Below, in pieces: positions 1 through 7,137 of a stretch of 8,882 nt of DNA. A program made the translations under genes and the position numbers. Source of the DNA: Candidatus Poribacteria bacterium (GTDB taxonomy: Bacteria > Poribacteria > WGA-4E > WGA-3G); assembly GCA_009845505.1 (NCBI GenBank), contig VXZL01000685.1, positions 1 through 8,882 on the forward strand, given 5' to 3'. A model generated the notes under the pieces. It was not told where the DNA came from, ran no database searches, and saw only the letters and a list, made by a program, of their open reading frames with translations. Position 1 is the stretch's first letter; each line of letters opens with the position of its first letter.

Positions 1-27
1 GAGAAGAACTGTCCGTTTGCGAATCAT

Positions 28-59
28 TTTTGGCTAATGGCTTTTGGCTAATGGAAACC
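28..59. repeat. Heptamer-type repeat downstream of the wzi-like gene
   Basis: TTTTGGCTAATGG occurs twice at a 14-bp period (28-40, 42-54), made of 7-bp units TTTTGGC and TAATGGC. GGCTAATGGAAACC (46-59) matches the reverse complement of 1673-1686 at 13 of 14 bases, so related arrays flank the wzi-like gene in opposite orientation. The rest of 1-111 holds no gene. It contains GACGCTCGCGTC (86-97), a short interrupted palindrome, and TTGGCAA/TTGCCAA (61-67, 99-105), but no clear terminator. Confidence 0.75.
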
Positions 60-111
60 TTTGGCAAGGAAAAGAGTCGTTCCGTGACGCTCGCGTCTTT
101 GCCAATCGCCC

Positions 112-1740
112 TTAAAAAAGATAACCTATATCAAATATAAACCTATGTGCTTGATCCGTTTGCCCCTTGTGGTGTTCGGCATTTTGCGTGTACTGCCATC
201 CGTAAGAGAGTGAAGCGTTCCATCCGTTTAGCGGACGATAAGAGAATGTTCCTCCGATTTCTGTCGTCCGAGCAACAACCCCCGTAGGAAACGAGAGTGC
301 TTCGTAATCCTCACCGTAAAACCGATCGGCAACTGTTCCTTCTCCGTGTCGCGTCAACACCGTCCCGATTTCTGCCTTCGTGGAAACAGTGAACTGATAG
401 GACGCTGAAAATCGAAACACATCCGAATCCGTGCCAATCGGGTGTCCGATGACATAACCGAAGTGCGTGAACTGGTTATCAGGCACAAGATGCGTGTATG
501 CCCATCGATTGACACGCGCATATTCGCTATGAATGCCGAAATGCCGTTTTAACTGTCGCGGATACCACGTCCCCCCTAAAAGCCACGCGACCGCATGCGG
601 ATCGTTTGAAGTCCGTACGTACTGAATATCGTCAATAAGCCATTCACCGTAGAGCCGTACACCGTCAATCGGACGGATCGCAGCATCAAAGGCGAACATG
701 AGATTATCATCGGCTTTGGCATGGTATTGTAGCGGAAAATAAAAGGTGACTGGATTCGCGTATTCCCACTCCACCGTCTGCGCATCACCACCGTAAAGCA
801 CCCACTCAGCGACCCCGATTTCCACGCGGTCGTTGAGTTGATAGTCGAGTCGATGTCCGCTCATATAGCGTTTCGCCAGATACCGTTTTTCACCATCGTC
901 GTACCACGTTGAATTCAGTTGCGTGGTGAAGGCTGTTGCTTTAAACTTTTTTCCGAGTCTACCTGTGAGCCGAATCTGGTCAAACGGAGGTGAGTTATCC
1001 GAGATACCAACCGTTTTGAAGGGACTAGCACCCCAGAAAAGCCAATCTCTACCCACGAGCAGGTCGAGGTGTGCGCTGTTTATTTGTAGGTAACTTCTTT
1101 TGAAATCTATGATATACCCGCGTGCACGGTGCCACGGCTCGAAACGTTGTTCAGCGGTTTTTGCGTCAAGCGGACGACTTTCAAAGTTCTGTCCTTCAAA
1201 TTCAGAATAAAGCACTAAGCGCGGCGCAGCCCTTCTGTCAACTTTGCCGATTGTATATTGAAACGCGCTTTCAATTGCGGGTGCTATTTTTTTTTCTGTT
1301 GCTCGCAATTGGGGGAGCGCGTTTATCGCCAGTCCATAGTCACCTGCAATTTCGGATCGAAATTCCCGTTTCAGTTTTTCAAGGAGTTTCCTATCAATTG
1401 CCGATACAACAACCTCACCTGCTTGAATCCTTGATTCCGCCTGCGCTATAATCTCTATTATTTCTGCCCGTGAGAGCGGTGCTGTTTGCCGGTGAAACCC
1501 ACCTGTTATCCCGTTAGTTTCTAATTTCGCAAGTGCTTCGGTAATCCATCCGTCGAAGTTGAGTGGAACATCGGGAGCACCATAAGCACAGTTTACAATG
1601 AACAGGAACGCAAGGCAAATGGCTGTTGGAAACTGTTGGCTGTTGGCTGTTGGCTGTTGGCAAATAGCGATTGGTTTCCATAAGCCATAGACCATAAGCC
1701 ATAGACCATAAGCCATAGACCATAGACTACTGACCACCAT
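112..1740 (-). CDS. Wzi-family capsule assembly outer-membrane beta-barrel protein
   Basis: The product resembles the Wzi family, outer-membrane barrels that help anchor or assemble surface polysaccharide. From the ATG at 1740 it has 542 residues. An unusual leader (residues 1-38) is encoded largely by 7-bp repeats (SMAYGLWLMVYGLW, QQPTANSQQ). A hydrophobic stretch (ICLAFLFIVNCAYGA, about 40-54) follows, likely the signal-peptide core. Then comes the short helical region typical of the family (NFDGWITEALAKLETNGITG, about 61-80; SRAEIIEIIAQAESRI, about 90-105). The barrel includes GRDWLFWGASPFKTVGISDN (about 230-249) with PPFDQIRL, and many alternating strands. The C-terminus is ...FIFDIGYLF, a terminal-Phe signal as used for BAM-dependent insertion. 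I chose 1740 because GGAGG lies 6 bases upstream; 1773 also opens the frame, and in-frame ATGs at 1716 and 1695 lie inside the repeats. It overlaps nadE by 14 bases. Family assignment is likely but not certain. Confidence 0.85.
   Translation of the reverse strand: MVVSSLWSMAYGLWLMVYGLWKPIAICQQPTANSQQFPTAICLAFLFIVNCAYGAPDVPLNFDGWITEALAKLETNGITGGFHRQTAPLSRAEIIEIIAQAESRIQAGEVVVSAIDRKLLEKLKREFRSEIAGDYGLAINALPQLRATEKKIAPAIESAFQYTIGKVDRRAAPRLVLYSEFEGQNFESRPLDAKTAEQRFEPWHRARGYIIDFKRSYLQINSAHLDLLVGRDWLFWGASPFKTVGISDNSPPFDQIRLTGRLGKKFKATAFTTQLNSTWYDDGEKRYLAKRYMSGHRLDYQLNDRVEIGVAEWVLYGGDAQTVEWEYANPVTFYFPLQYHAKADDNLMFAFDAAIRPIDGVRLYGEWLIDDIQYVRTSNDPHAVAWLLGGTWYPRQLKRHFGIHSEYARVNRWAYTHLVPDNQFTHFGYVIGHPIGTDSDVFRFSASYQFTVSTKAEIGTVLTRHGEGTVADRFYGEDYEALSFPTGVVARTTEIGGTFSYRPLNGWNASLSYGWQYTQNAEHHKGQTDQAHRFIFDIGYLF
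1623..1660. repeat. Heptamer array (CTGTTGG) in the wzi-like leader
   Basis: Four perfect tandem CTGTTGG units occupy 1633-1660, and a fifth (1623-1629) is set off by AAA. The coding strand reads CCAACAG and encodes part of QQPTANSQQFPT. A 17-bp spacer (1661-1677) separates this array from the CCATARR array. It lies downstream of every candidate ATG, so a one-unit change would put the barrel out of frame from all of them. Confidence 0.92.
1678..1726. repeat. Seven-copy heptamer array (CCATAAG/CCATAGA) in the wzi-like leader
   Basis: Seven contiguous 7-bp units fill 1678-1726, mostly alternating CCATAAG and CCATAGA (coding strand CTTATGG and TCTATGG). The array begins immediately after the nadE stop codon (1727-1729). 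Each unit carries an ATG on the coding strand, and successive ATGs fall in the three frames in turn. Those at 1716 and 1695 are in the wzi-like frame. A one-unit change would shift the frame relative to the start at 1740. Confidence 0.92.
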
Positions 1741-3838
1741 CCACTGCCTCCAATTTTTCAACATAGGCATCAATGCGGCGGAACTGCCATGTCCAGCGTG
1801 TGTTATACAGGAACTGCCGGAGGTCGAAGCGGTTGTCGTCCGGCGAATAAGATTCGGCGTGATAGGACGGGGTCAACGTTGTCATTTTGTGTCGATTGAT
1901 AGAATAGTATCTGAAGAACCGTTTTACTTTTTCAGCGACTTCACGCGGCGGCAAGTGGTCCCACTCCTGCACTAATTTCTCAAACATGCTAACGGGACCG
2001 CACTGCTCCATTTTTCGGAGCTGCCCGAAGCGACTCAATTCCGCGTAAGTCATTCCCATATCGTCTTCATCTGTCTGCGTGTAGGTTTCAGTTATCGGTT
2101 CGAGTTCCGCTGTCGGGGGTGCCTCTATAATTTCAGCAAGTGCGGAATAACCGAGCGCATCTTTTGCCCAATTCAGGAATCGACGCAAATCGTGTTTGCT
2201 AATACCACCGATCGGGTTGATGTCGCCGCTACTGCAATCGTATTTTGTCAGGTAGCCGCGCAGTGCCTCGTCGACGTTCCCAGTCCCTAAAACAAGAAGT
2301 GTCCCTTGACGGTTTCGCGTCCACGGCATCATCTGTGCAAAGAGATAACTAATCACCATCCGCAATCTCGCCTGTATGTTTTGGAGTGCCTGATTTTCTG
2401 TATATGTTCCGCCCTCGACCTTGAATCGGGGTGTCTTCTGCGTGATACGGGTAAAAAGCGATTGTAGGGCGTTAACAAGACCATCCATGTTGATATTCAG
2501 ATGGGACGCGCCTATCTGTTCAGCGAGTTGCTTCGCACGCTTCTGCGTTTCACGGGAACTGTTCTCGGTCCCAATATAACACGTATACAACAAGCGATTC
2601 GCAAGCACACACGGATCCGTAAAAACATCCGGCGTTTCATCCTTCTCCAACCATCGTTCAACGTCGCTGATGACCGTTTCATCATTTTCACGGATCGCTT
2701 TAGCGACGAGTTGACACATCGAACCGACAAGCGTCGCAACCGCTCCGCTGTCCGCACCACCAGAAAGCGGAATGAAGTACCCCGCTGCCTCCGATCTACG
2801 CAGATAATCCCAAAGCCAACACGCTGGACCGAGAGCTATCTCTTCTTCTGGTTTGTGGTAACGCGGAACGATTGGAAAAGAAGATTGGACATCCATCCTT
2901 CCATCCTTCCATCCTTCCATTCCCACGTCAAAATCTACATCAATCTGCGGCAGTGCCACCGTTTTGCTCGCTTGGACAGCACGACTCGCCTTCGTCCCCC
3001 GATAGGCGCGCACATCGTCAAGGTTCACTGTTGCCGTGATGACCTCTACATCTTTGAGTGAGAATTGAGTGCCTTGCGCCAAGATTTCGCCATTTTGGGC
3101 AATCAGTGCGCATCCGTCAAAATAGAGTCGGCCCCCGTCGCACCCCTGTTGGTTTGCATAGAGGTAGACTCCGCCGTTTTTCTCACTGGCATTTCGGATC
3201 AGCGCGATGCGAGTGTCCAATTTCCGCAATTCATGGTGAGAGCCTGACCCATTTGCGATAATCTCCACCCCGGCATTGCCGAAATGGATATGCGGACTCA
3301 TCGGCACAAACAGCTCCTCACACGTCTCAGATGCCAAGAGTGTATCACCCGTGGCAATCGCTGCGATACCGATGGGTACTTTCTGTTGTCCCGTAAGTTC
3401 GCGAATCTCGCGCGGTAGCGTGTAGCGTTCGGTTGTCCAACCGTGTTCCCATGCCGCAAACCACCGATGCTCCCGATAGTTACCATCGCTTGCCAAGAAC
3501 ATTTTTGGACGAATCAACAGCAACTTGCCATCTAACACAAAGACCCGACAGTTATACCTGACATTTTTGTGCATGACCGGCATACCGATGTCGCAGAGAA
3601 TGCCGTCTGTGTGTTTCCCTTTAAGGATATGTGCCAGCGATTCCCAACTGTGTTGGAGTGTGTCTAACTCCAGAAAATGGTCTTCACAAGAATATCCCGT
3701 AATCTCCAGTTCCGGTCCCAAGCGATACCGCGCCCCGCGCGCTTTCGCTATCTCGATGGATTCAATGATACGCGCAGTATTCCCCTCAAAGTCGAGGCTC
3801 CACTGGTTCAGGTTACACGTTGCAAGGACTGCTTTCAT
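1727..3838 (-). CDS. nadE: Glutamine-dependent NAD+ synthetase (eukaryote-like long form)
   Basis: Cytoplasmic enzyme of the last step of NAD+ synthesis: deamido-NAD+ + ATP + glutamine give NAD+ + AMP + PPi + glutamate. The 703 residues hold an N-terminal nitrilase-type glutaminase (about 1-300) with triad Glu43 (LGPELE), Lys112 (RPKMF) and Cys173 (SETCEELF). A synthetase domain (about 329-703) follows, with PP-loop SGGADS (359-364), LVLGTGNVDE (515-524) and KYDCSSGDINPIGGISK (532-548). Length and motifs, including RYRLGPELEITGY and NRHKMTTLTPSYHAE, closely match my memory of human NADSYN1 (706 residues), with every catalytic position offset by two. The linker at about 304-321 is unusual: GMEGWKDGRMDVQSSF is encoded by a short tandem repeat. 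The start ATG lies 4 bases after the preceding TAA with no good Shine-Dalgarno, so it probably depends on coupled re-initiation. The gene end overlaps the wzi-like gene. Confidence 0.97.
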   Translation of the reverse strand: MKAVLATCNLNQWSLDFEGNTARIIESIEIAKARGARYRLGPELEITGYSCEDHFLELDTLQHSWESLAHILKGKHTDGILCDIGMPVMHKNVRYNCRVFVLDGKLLLIRPKMFLASDGNYREHRWFAAWEHGWTTERYTLPREIRELTGQQKVPIGIAAIATGDTLLASETCEELFVPMSPHIHFGNAGVEIIANGSGSHHELRKLDTRIALIRNASEKNGGVYLYANQQGCDGGRLYFDGCALIAQNGEILAQGTQFSLKDVEVITATVNLDDVRAYRGTKASRAVQASKTVALPQIDVDFDVGMEGWKDGRMDVQSSFPIVPRYHKPEEEIALGPACWLWDYLRRSEAAGYFIPLSGGADSGAVATLVGSMCQLVAKAIRENDETVISDVERWLEKDETPDVFTDPCVLANRLLYTCYIGTENSSRETQKRAKQLAEQIGASHLNINMDGLVNALQSLFTRITQKTPRFKVEGGTYTENQALQNIQARLRMVISYLFAQMMPWTRNRQGTLLVLGTGNVDEALRGYLTKYDCSSGDINPIGGISKHDLRRFLNWAKDALGYSALAEIIEAPPTAELEPITETYTQTDEDDMGMTYAELSRFGQLRKMEQCGPVSMFEKLVQEWDHLPPREVAEKVKRFFRYYSINRHKMTTLTPSYHAESYSPDDNRFDLRQFLYNTRWTWQFRRIDAYVEKLEAVDGGQ
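1747..1751 (-). promoter_or_regulatory. Shine-Dalgarno site supporting the wzi-like start at 1740
   Basis: The minus strand reads GGAGG then CAGTGG then ATG (1740-1738), a good match at 6-base spacing inside the last codons of nadE. The ATG at 1773 and the repeat-borne ATGs at 1716 and 1695 have no comparable site. Confidence 0.65.
2881..2924. repeat. 8-bp tandem repeat in the nadE interdomain linker
   Basis: Three perfect tandem copies of TCCTTCCA (2896-2903, 2904-2911, 2912-2919) are flanked by partial copies; the coding strand reads TGGAAGGA. Next to them is AAGATTGGA (2881-2889), also found at 7138-7146. Three units equal 24 bp, or 8 codons, so the frame is kept, and the peptide is MEGWKDGR. 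Gain or loss of one or two units would shift the frame between the glutaminase and synthetase domains. Confidence 0.85.
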
Positions 3839-3842
3839 CTTT

Positions 3843-4856
3843 TTAATTATTCGTTGCGGTTCGGACTTTCACGCGTCCCCAGACCGTTGTTAACAGATGG
3901 GGTTGTGGTGAGACCGGTAAAGAGAACGCTGGATCGAACCAATCCGCATCGTAATTCGAGCCTCTGTCCGTAAGTTGTTCCGATCTACCCCCAGCTAAAG
4001 CGACTTTGAAAAGTTGATCTTCTCCACCGGCTTCCCTCTGGTAAACGAGCACATCGCCCTGGGGTGCCACAGCCGGATTCGAGACTTCCCCTTCTACTTT
4101 AACCTTACGCGGTTCCCCGTTCTTCTTGCGGTTTACAATATAGAGTCTCATGACAGGAGCCGGCACAAGATCCGCCAGGTTGATGCCGGTGAAGACGAAT
4201 TGGGCGCCATCAGGTGTCCATGTAGGGTCAAATATCAAAGGAAACCCGTCTGGCGAGATTTCCTCTTTTGCCTTGGTTCGCACATTAACAATCTCAATTC
4301 TGGGTTTGGCTATCTGTATACCCCCAAATTGGTCGTTTATCGGTAGGAGCACCTCGGCAGACATAAAGGCGATCTCAGAACCATCGGGTGCCCAGTCAGG
4401 ATCCATACCAATGGCTATCCTTTTTTCATTCCGTCCGTCAATTGAGGCTGTGTAGATAGCGATCTCACCGCCATCAACCCGATAGTAGGCAATCTGTTCG
4501 CCATCGGGTGACCATACCGGATGCCGCCGCTCCATTCTTGTACGAAAAACACGCCGAATACTGTCACCAGCGGCATCCATCACATAGATATCTGAAACCT
4601 TCCCGCCCCGATCCGAGGCAAACAGAATCTGTCTACCTGTCGGCGACCAGGCCGGTGTGTAATCGTTCCCGCGATGATGGGTTAAATTTGTCTGTCCACT
4701 GCCATCGGGGTTCATAATGTAAATTTCAGAATTGCCGTCTCGGTTCGATACAAACACAATTTTCTCTGTGGCAGGCCTCTGTGCCGAAACTGGTGTAAGA
4801 GGCGCGAGAACGAATAGACCCAGCCCACAAACAAGAAAAAAATGGATAAATTTCAT
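3843..4856 (-). CDS. Secreted TolB-like PD40 beta-propeller protein
   Basis: From the ATG at 4856 the product has 337 residues. It starts with a typical signal peptide (MKFIHFFLVCGLGLFVLAPL, likely cleavage at VSA|Q near residue 25), so it should reach the periplasm or surface. PD40 blades follow at about residues 33-50 (IVFVSNRDGNSEIYIMNPDG), 65-80 (TPAWSPTGRQILFA), 110-125 (HPVWSPDGEQIAYY), 150-165 (DPDWAPDGSEIAFM), 208-223 (DPTWTPDGAQFVFTG) and 256-272. The fold is that of the TolB C-terminal propeller, but TolB's N-terminal domain is absent, so this is not the Tol-Pal TolB. The tail DWFDPAFSLPVSPQPHLLTT is unlike a blade and may be a lineage-specific end module. The TAA is only 4 bases from the nadE start, so the two genes are almost certainly co-transcribed. 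Ligand unknown. Confidence 0.87.
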   Translation of the reverse strand: MKFIHFFLVCGLGLFVLAPLTPVSAQRPATEKIVFVSNRDGNSEIYIMNPDGSGQTNLTHHRGNDYTPAWSPTGRQILFASDRGGKVSDIYVMDAAGDSIRRVFRTRMERRHPVWSPDGEQIAYYRVDGGEIAIYTASIDGRNEKRIAIGMDPDWAPDGSEIAFMSAEVLLPINDQFGGIQIAKPRIEIVNVRTKAKEEISPDGFPLIFDPTWTPDGAQFVFTGINLADLVPAPVMRLYIVNRKKNGEPRKVKVEGEVSNPAVAPQGDVLVYQREAGGEDQLFKVALAGGRSEQLTDRGSNYDADWFDPAFSLPVSPQPHLLTTVWGRVKVRTATNN

Positions 4857-4861
4857 TGTAA

Positions 4862-4870
4862 CTCCTCCTA
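4862..4870 (-). promoter_or_regulatory. Strong Shine-Dalgarno site fixing the TolB/PD40 start
   Basis: The minus strand reads TAGGAGGAG then TTACA then ATG (4856-4854), with GGAGG 7 bases from the start codon. This favours the ATG at 4856 over the upstream in-frame ATG at 4889, which lies inside the hairpin and would put 11 residues before the signal peptide. Confidence 0.85.
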
Positions 4871-4875
4871 CGCTG

Positions 4876-4896
4876 GGCGAGGTTTCCAACCTCGCC
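4876..4896. repeat. Perfect 9-bp hairpin in the gap before the TolB/PD40 gene
   Basis: On the plus strand GGCGAGGTT (4876-4884) is followed by a 3-base loop TCC and AACCTCGCC (4888-4896), a perfect GC-rich inverted repeat. On the transcribed minus strand it ends 5 bases before the Shine-Dalgarno site and is followed by CAGCG, not a U-run, so it does not look like an intrinsic terminator for the operon. On the plus strand TTTT follows, but no plus-strand gene ends here. It could be a 5'-UTR structure, an mRNA-processing hairpin or a dispersed palindromic repeat. Beside it, ATCCT occurs twice (4911-4915, 4920-4924). I see no convincing promoter in 4857-4957; a TATAAG on the minus strand lacks a good -35 partner. 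Confidence 0.75.
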
Positions 4897-4957
4897 TTTT
4901 ACTTATAACAATCCTGCAAATCCTAATTCAGACAACTTACTCACAACCCATAACCCC

Positions 4958-6301
4958 TCACGTTTTCTGTGGTTTCTTACGTGCCGCCGGAAATAGGATA
5001 TTGTTCAAAATTAACCGATACCCCGGCGAGTGTTTGTGCAAATCGAGGTTCGTCGGGATTTTTCCTTCACCCACAAGGTGACGATAATCCTCTGGGTCGT
5101 GTCCACCGAGAAACGTCCAAGTACCTTTTCCTAATTTACCGTGGATATATTTTGCGTAGTTCGTGCCTTCCACCTCTCCGAGAATCGTGACAGAGCCGCG
5201 AATCCTATCCATGTTAAACGATGTTGTCTGTCCAAGGTAGCCCGGCACAACGCTCACATGATTTTGTGTGAGCATTGTTGGAATCGGATCGTGCTTTGCT
5301 GCGAACTCAAAAAGCTTAAAGTCCTCAACACCGCTCTGTGCATCCCTATCAGGATTCGGGTTGTCTATATCCGAGAATTCGTATCGGTACGGATTCGTAT
5401 AGAGTTTAAAATTCTCAAACGCCAAGGTCCGCTGAAAATCAAGGTGCGCCTCCGCATCTGTCTCAATCGGTGTTCCGTCTAATTCAGGTGCAACGATGTC
5501 GATGGCTCCGCCGCGTGTTGCCAATGCGATATCCAAGGTTTCAGGGGCAGAACACATTGCAAAGATGAACCCACCGTTGACAATATAGTCCGATATCATC
5601 TGTGCCGTCTGTCCCTTGTGCTGTGGGACGCGTCGGAATCCCGCCTCCGTAGCGGCTTGCTCAAACATCAACATTCGTTGTTGATACCAGACCTGCGTCG
5701 AAAACGAGGCGTGGAACTTGCCGTGCTGCCCCGTGAAGTCCTCGTGGTGCAGATGTAGCCAATCATAGTCATCTGTCTCTAAAACACCGCTCTGCACCTC
5801 TTTATCCCAGATGACATCGTAGGGAATCTGTGCGTAGTCCAGTGCAATTTTAACAGCATCGTCCCATGGATCCCGATAAGGCGATGCCTCTGAGGGTGCG
5901 TATACCGCAATCTTCGGAGCCTTTTCCAATAGAATCTCGTCCATATTGCTGCCTTGAAGGACAGATTCCTTGATGCTGCGATACGCGGCATTGTCCATCC
6001 GTTCAAAGCTGACTCCCATGAGCGCAGCACGCATTTGGACATCCGGGGAGTCCGGCAGCACAAATGCGCCGCCACGATAGTTCAACCACCAGTAGCAACG
6101 GTACTCCCGTGGGACCTCCAATGCCCAGTATGTCAAGCCGTAAGCCTTCAGATGGTTCGTCTGTGCCCCGATGTCCATCGGTATCAGCAGCCATTGCGCG
6201 GCGGCGATGTTTGTACCGATAAGGAACAATAGAAGGACAAGGAATGAGGTGCTAAGACCTCTGCTTAGGATATAGAAACGTTGGGTGTGTCGCGTATTCA
6301 T
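4958..6301 (-). CDS. Secreted protein of the family annotated 'asparagine synthetase B' (function unproven)
   Basis: The 447-residue product starts with a clear signal peptide: a basic n-region with several Arg, a hydrophobic core at about residues 18-32, and likely cleavage at AAA|Q near residue 35. The mature start, QWLLIPMDIGAQTNHLKAYG, matches my memory of Bacteroidetes-type proteins labelled 'asparagine synthetase B'. The recognisable SGGxDS synthetase loop is absent and the protein is exported, so that label is probably wrong. Notable stretches are YDWLHLHHEDFTG (179-191), GGFIFAMCSAPETLDIA (243-259, Cys250), LTQNHVS (344-350) and GGHDPEDY (399-406). Cys250 after a hydrophobic strand recalls the nucleophile of class I glutamine-amidotransferase-like folds, but this is inference only. 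The start overlaps the upstream TGA by one base, and an AGGGA about 9 nt upstream may act as ribosome-binding site. A 101-bp gap separates it from the next gene. Confidence 0.82.
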   Translation of the reverse strand: MNTRHTQRFYILSRGLSTSFLVLLLFLIGTNIAAAQWLLIPMDIGAQTNHLKAYGLTYWALEVPREYRCYWWLNYRGGAFVLPDSPDVQMRAALMGVSFERMDNAAYRSIKESVLQGSNMDEILLEKAPKIAVYAPSEASPYRDPWDDAVKIALDYAQIPYDVIWDKEVQSGVLETDDYDWLHLHHEDFTGQHGKFHASFSTQVWYQQRMLMFEQAATEAGFRRVPQHKGQTAQMISDYIVNGGFIFAMCSAPETLDIALATRGGAIDIVAPELDGTPIETDAEAHLDFQRTLAFENFKLYTNPYRYEFSDIDNPNPDRDAQSGVEDFKLFEFAAKHDPIPTMLTQNHVSVVPGYLGQTTSFNMDRIRGSVTILGEVEGTNYAKYIHGKLGKGTWTFLGGHDPEDYRHLVGEGKIPTNLDLHKHSPGYRLILNNILFPAARKKPQKT

Positions 6302-7137
6302 CAGTTTTTCCCTGGTGTGTTTATTTGTAAATTACCTGCGGCAGCTGCCGGTTCACGTCCAAATACGACGTGTCCATTGTGTATCAGTGCCGTCTCGGTA
6401 GTTTCTGGGTGGGTCGTATCAATTTTCCAAAGTTGCCCGTTGTTTTCGTAGATAATCCACCGTCCATCCGGTGGCACCCAGGCTGGATGCGAGCCTCCCC
6501 TTTGAGTCAACTGCTTTTCTGTGGGAACACCTTCACTTGAATAGGTGACGAGCCATATCTGTTGGTAATCGCCGACCTTTCGTGTGAATGCCAATTGATT
6601 CGGATTCGCGGGCGACCACGTCGGTTCTATATCGTCTGTGTCTGGCGATATTACAATCGGCTCGACACTCTGTGCGATTTGATCGAAGGCGTAGATGTTT
6701 CGTCTCTGTTGCCCATCCACAGGAATCGCTGCTTCCGGATTTTCGATGCTCCCTGCAGTAACATAAGTTAGCATCGTGCCGTCGCTATTCCAGGCAGGTG
6801 TGAAACTTTGCAGTGCTGTTGACGGCACAGTGAGCTCGGAGCCACTCGGAATATGCAGTATAACGACGCGACTTCGATCTCCGAACTCCGGACGTGTATA
6901 AGCAACGTATTGTGCATCGGGCGAGATCGCGACATCGTCCGCCATTTTTCGTCTATCGAAAAGCAGACCACCATCCGGCATTTCACGGTTCCGAATAATA
7001 ACGTTCCCGTCTGTGTCCTGATAAATGAGTGTCCCATCATTTGCAACAGTTGGATTGTCTCCAATACCTAATGGTGTACTGTTCCCATCAGGCGAGATCC
7101 CCCAAATCATGCCGTCGTAAGCGAAATAGATAAACAA
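6301..7137 (-). CDS. TolB-like PD40 beta-propeller protein, probably the 3' half of a split gene
   Basis: This 278-residue product carries propeller blades of the PD40 type (WSPDG-like). Recognisable copies lie at about residues 66-82 (VAISPDAQYVAYTR), 110-126 (FTPAWNSDGTMLTYV), 168-185 (PTWSPANPNQLAFTR) and 214-231 (HPAWVPPDGRWIIY). The N-terminus also looks blade-like (IWGISPDG). Such propellers usually bind protein or sugar partners in the periplasm, but the ligand here is unknown. There is no signal peptide. The first possible start is a TTG at 7137 and the first ATG is at 7110; neither has a Shine-Dalgarno sequence. That fits a gene fragment whose native start lies upstream of the TAA at 7318. 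Its TGA shares one base with the ATG of the next gene (TGATG at 6299-6303), suggesting translational coupling if this frame is still translated. Confidence 0.75.
   Translation of the reverse strand: MFIYFAYDGMIWGISPDGNSTPLGIGDNPTVANDGTLIYQDTDGNVIIRNREMPDGGLLFDRRKMADDVAISPDAQYVAYTRPEFGDRSRVVILHIPSGSELTVPSTALQSFTPAWNSDGTMLTYVTAGSIENPEAAIPVDGQQRRNIYAFDQIAQSVEPIVISPDTDDIEPTWSPANPNQLAFTRKVGDYQQIWLVTYSSEGVPTEKQLTQRGGSHPAWVPPDGRWIIYENNGQLWKIDTTHPETTETALIHNGHVVFGREPAAAAGNLQINTPGKN

Noticed and set aside
61..105. Hairpin TTGGCAA/TTGCCAA as terminator after the wzi-like gene
   Set aside because: The 31-base loop and lack of a following T-run on the minus strand make it weak; it may be chance.
1514..1723. 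Minus-strand 69-codon frame starting in the heptamer array
   Set aside because: It is the wzi-like leader read one base out of frame and it ends early. It is useful only as the off-frame product expected from a repeat slip.
1623..1726. CRISPR array
   Set aside because: The units are 7 bp, directly tandem and without spacers of CRISPR length, and no cas gene is present.
2501..3061. 186-codon open frame on the plus strand inside nadE
   Set aside because: It lies wholly opposite the conserved NAD synthetase frame, has no recognisable domain, and its composition follows from the antisense of nadE.
4876..4900. Intrinsic terminator on the plus strand (hairpin followed by TTTT)
   Set aside because: No plus-strand gene ends here, and in the minus direction there is no U-run.
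4902..4940. Sigma70-type promoter with minus-strand TATAAG before the TolB/PD40 gene
   Set aside because: No -35 hexamer matches better than 3 of 6 at a 17-18 base spacing.
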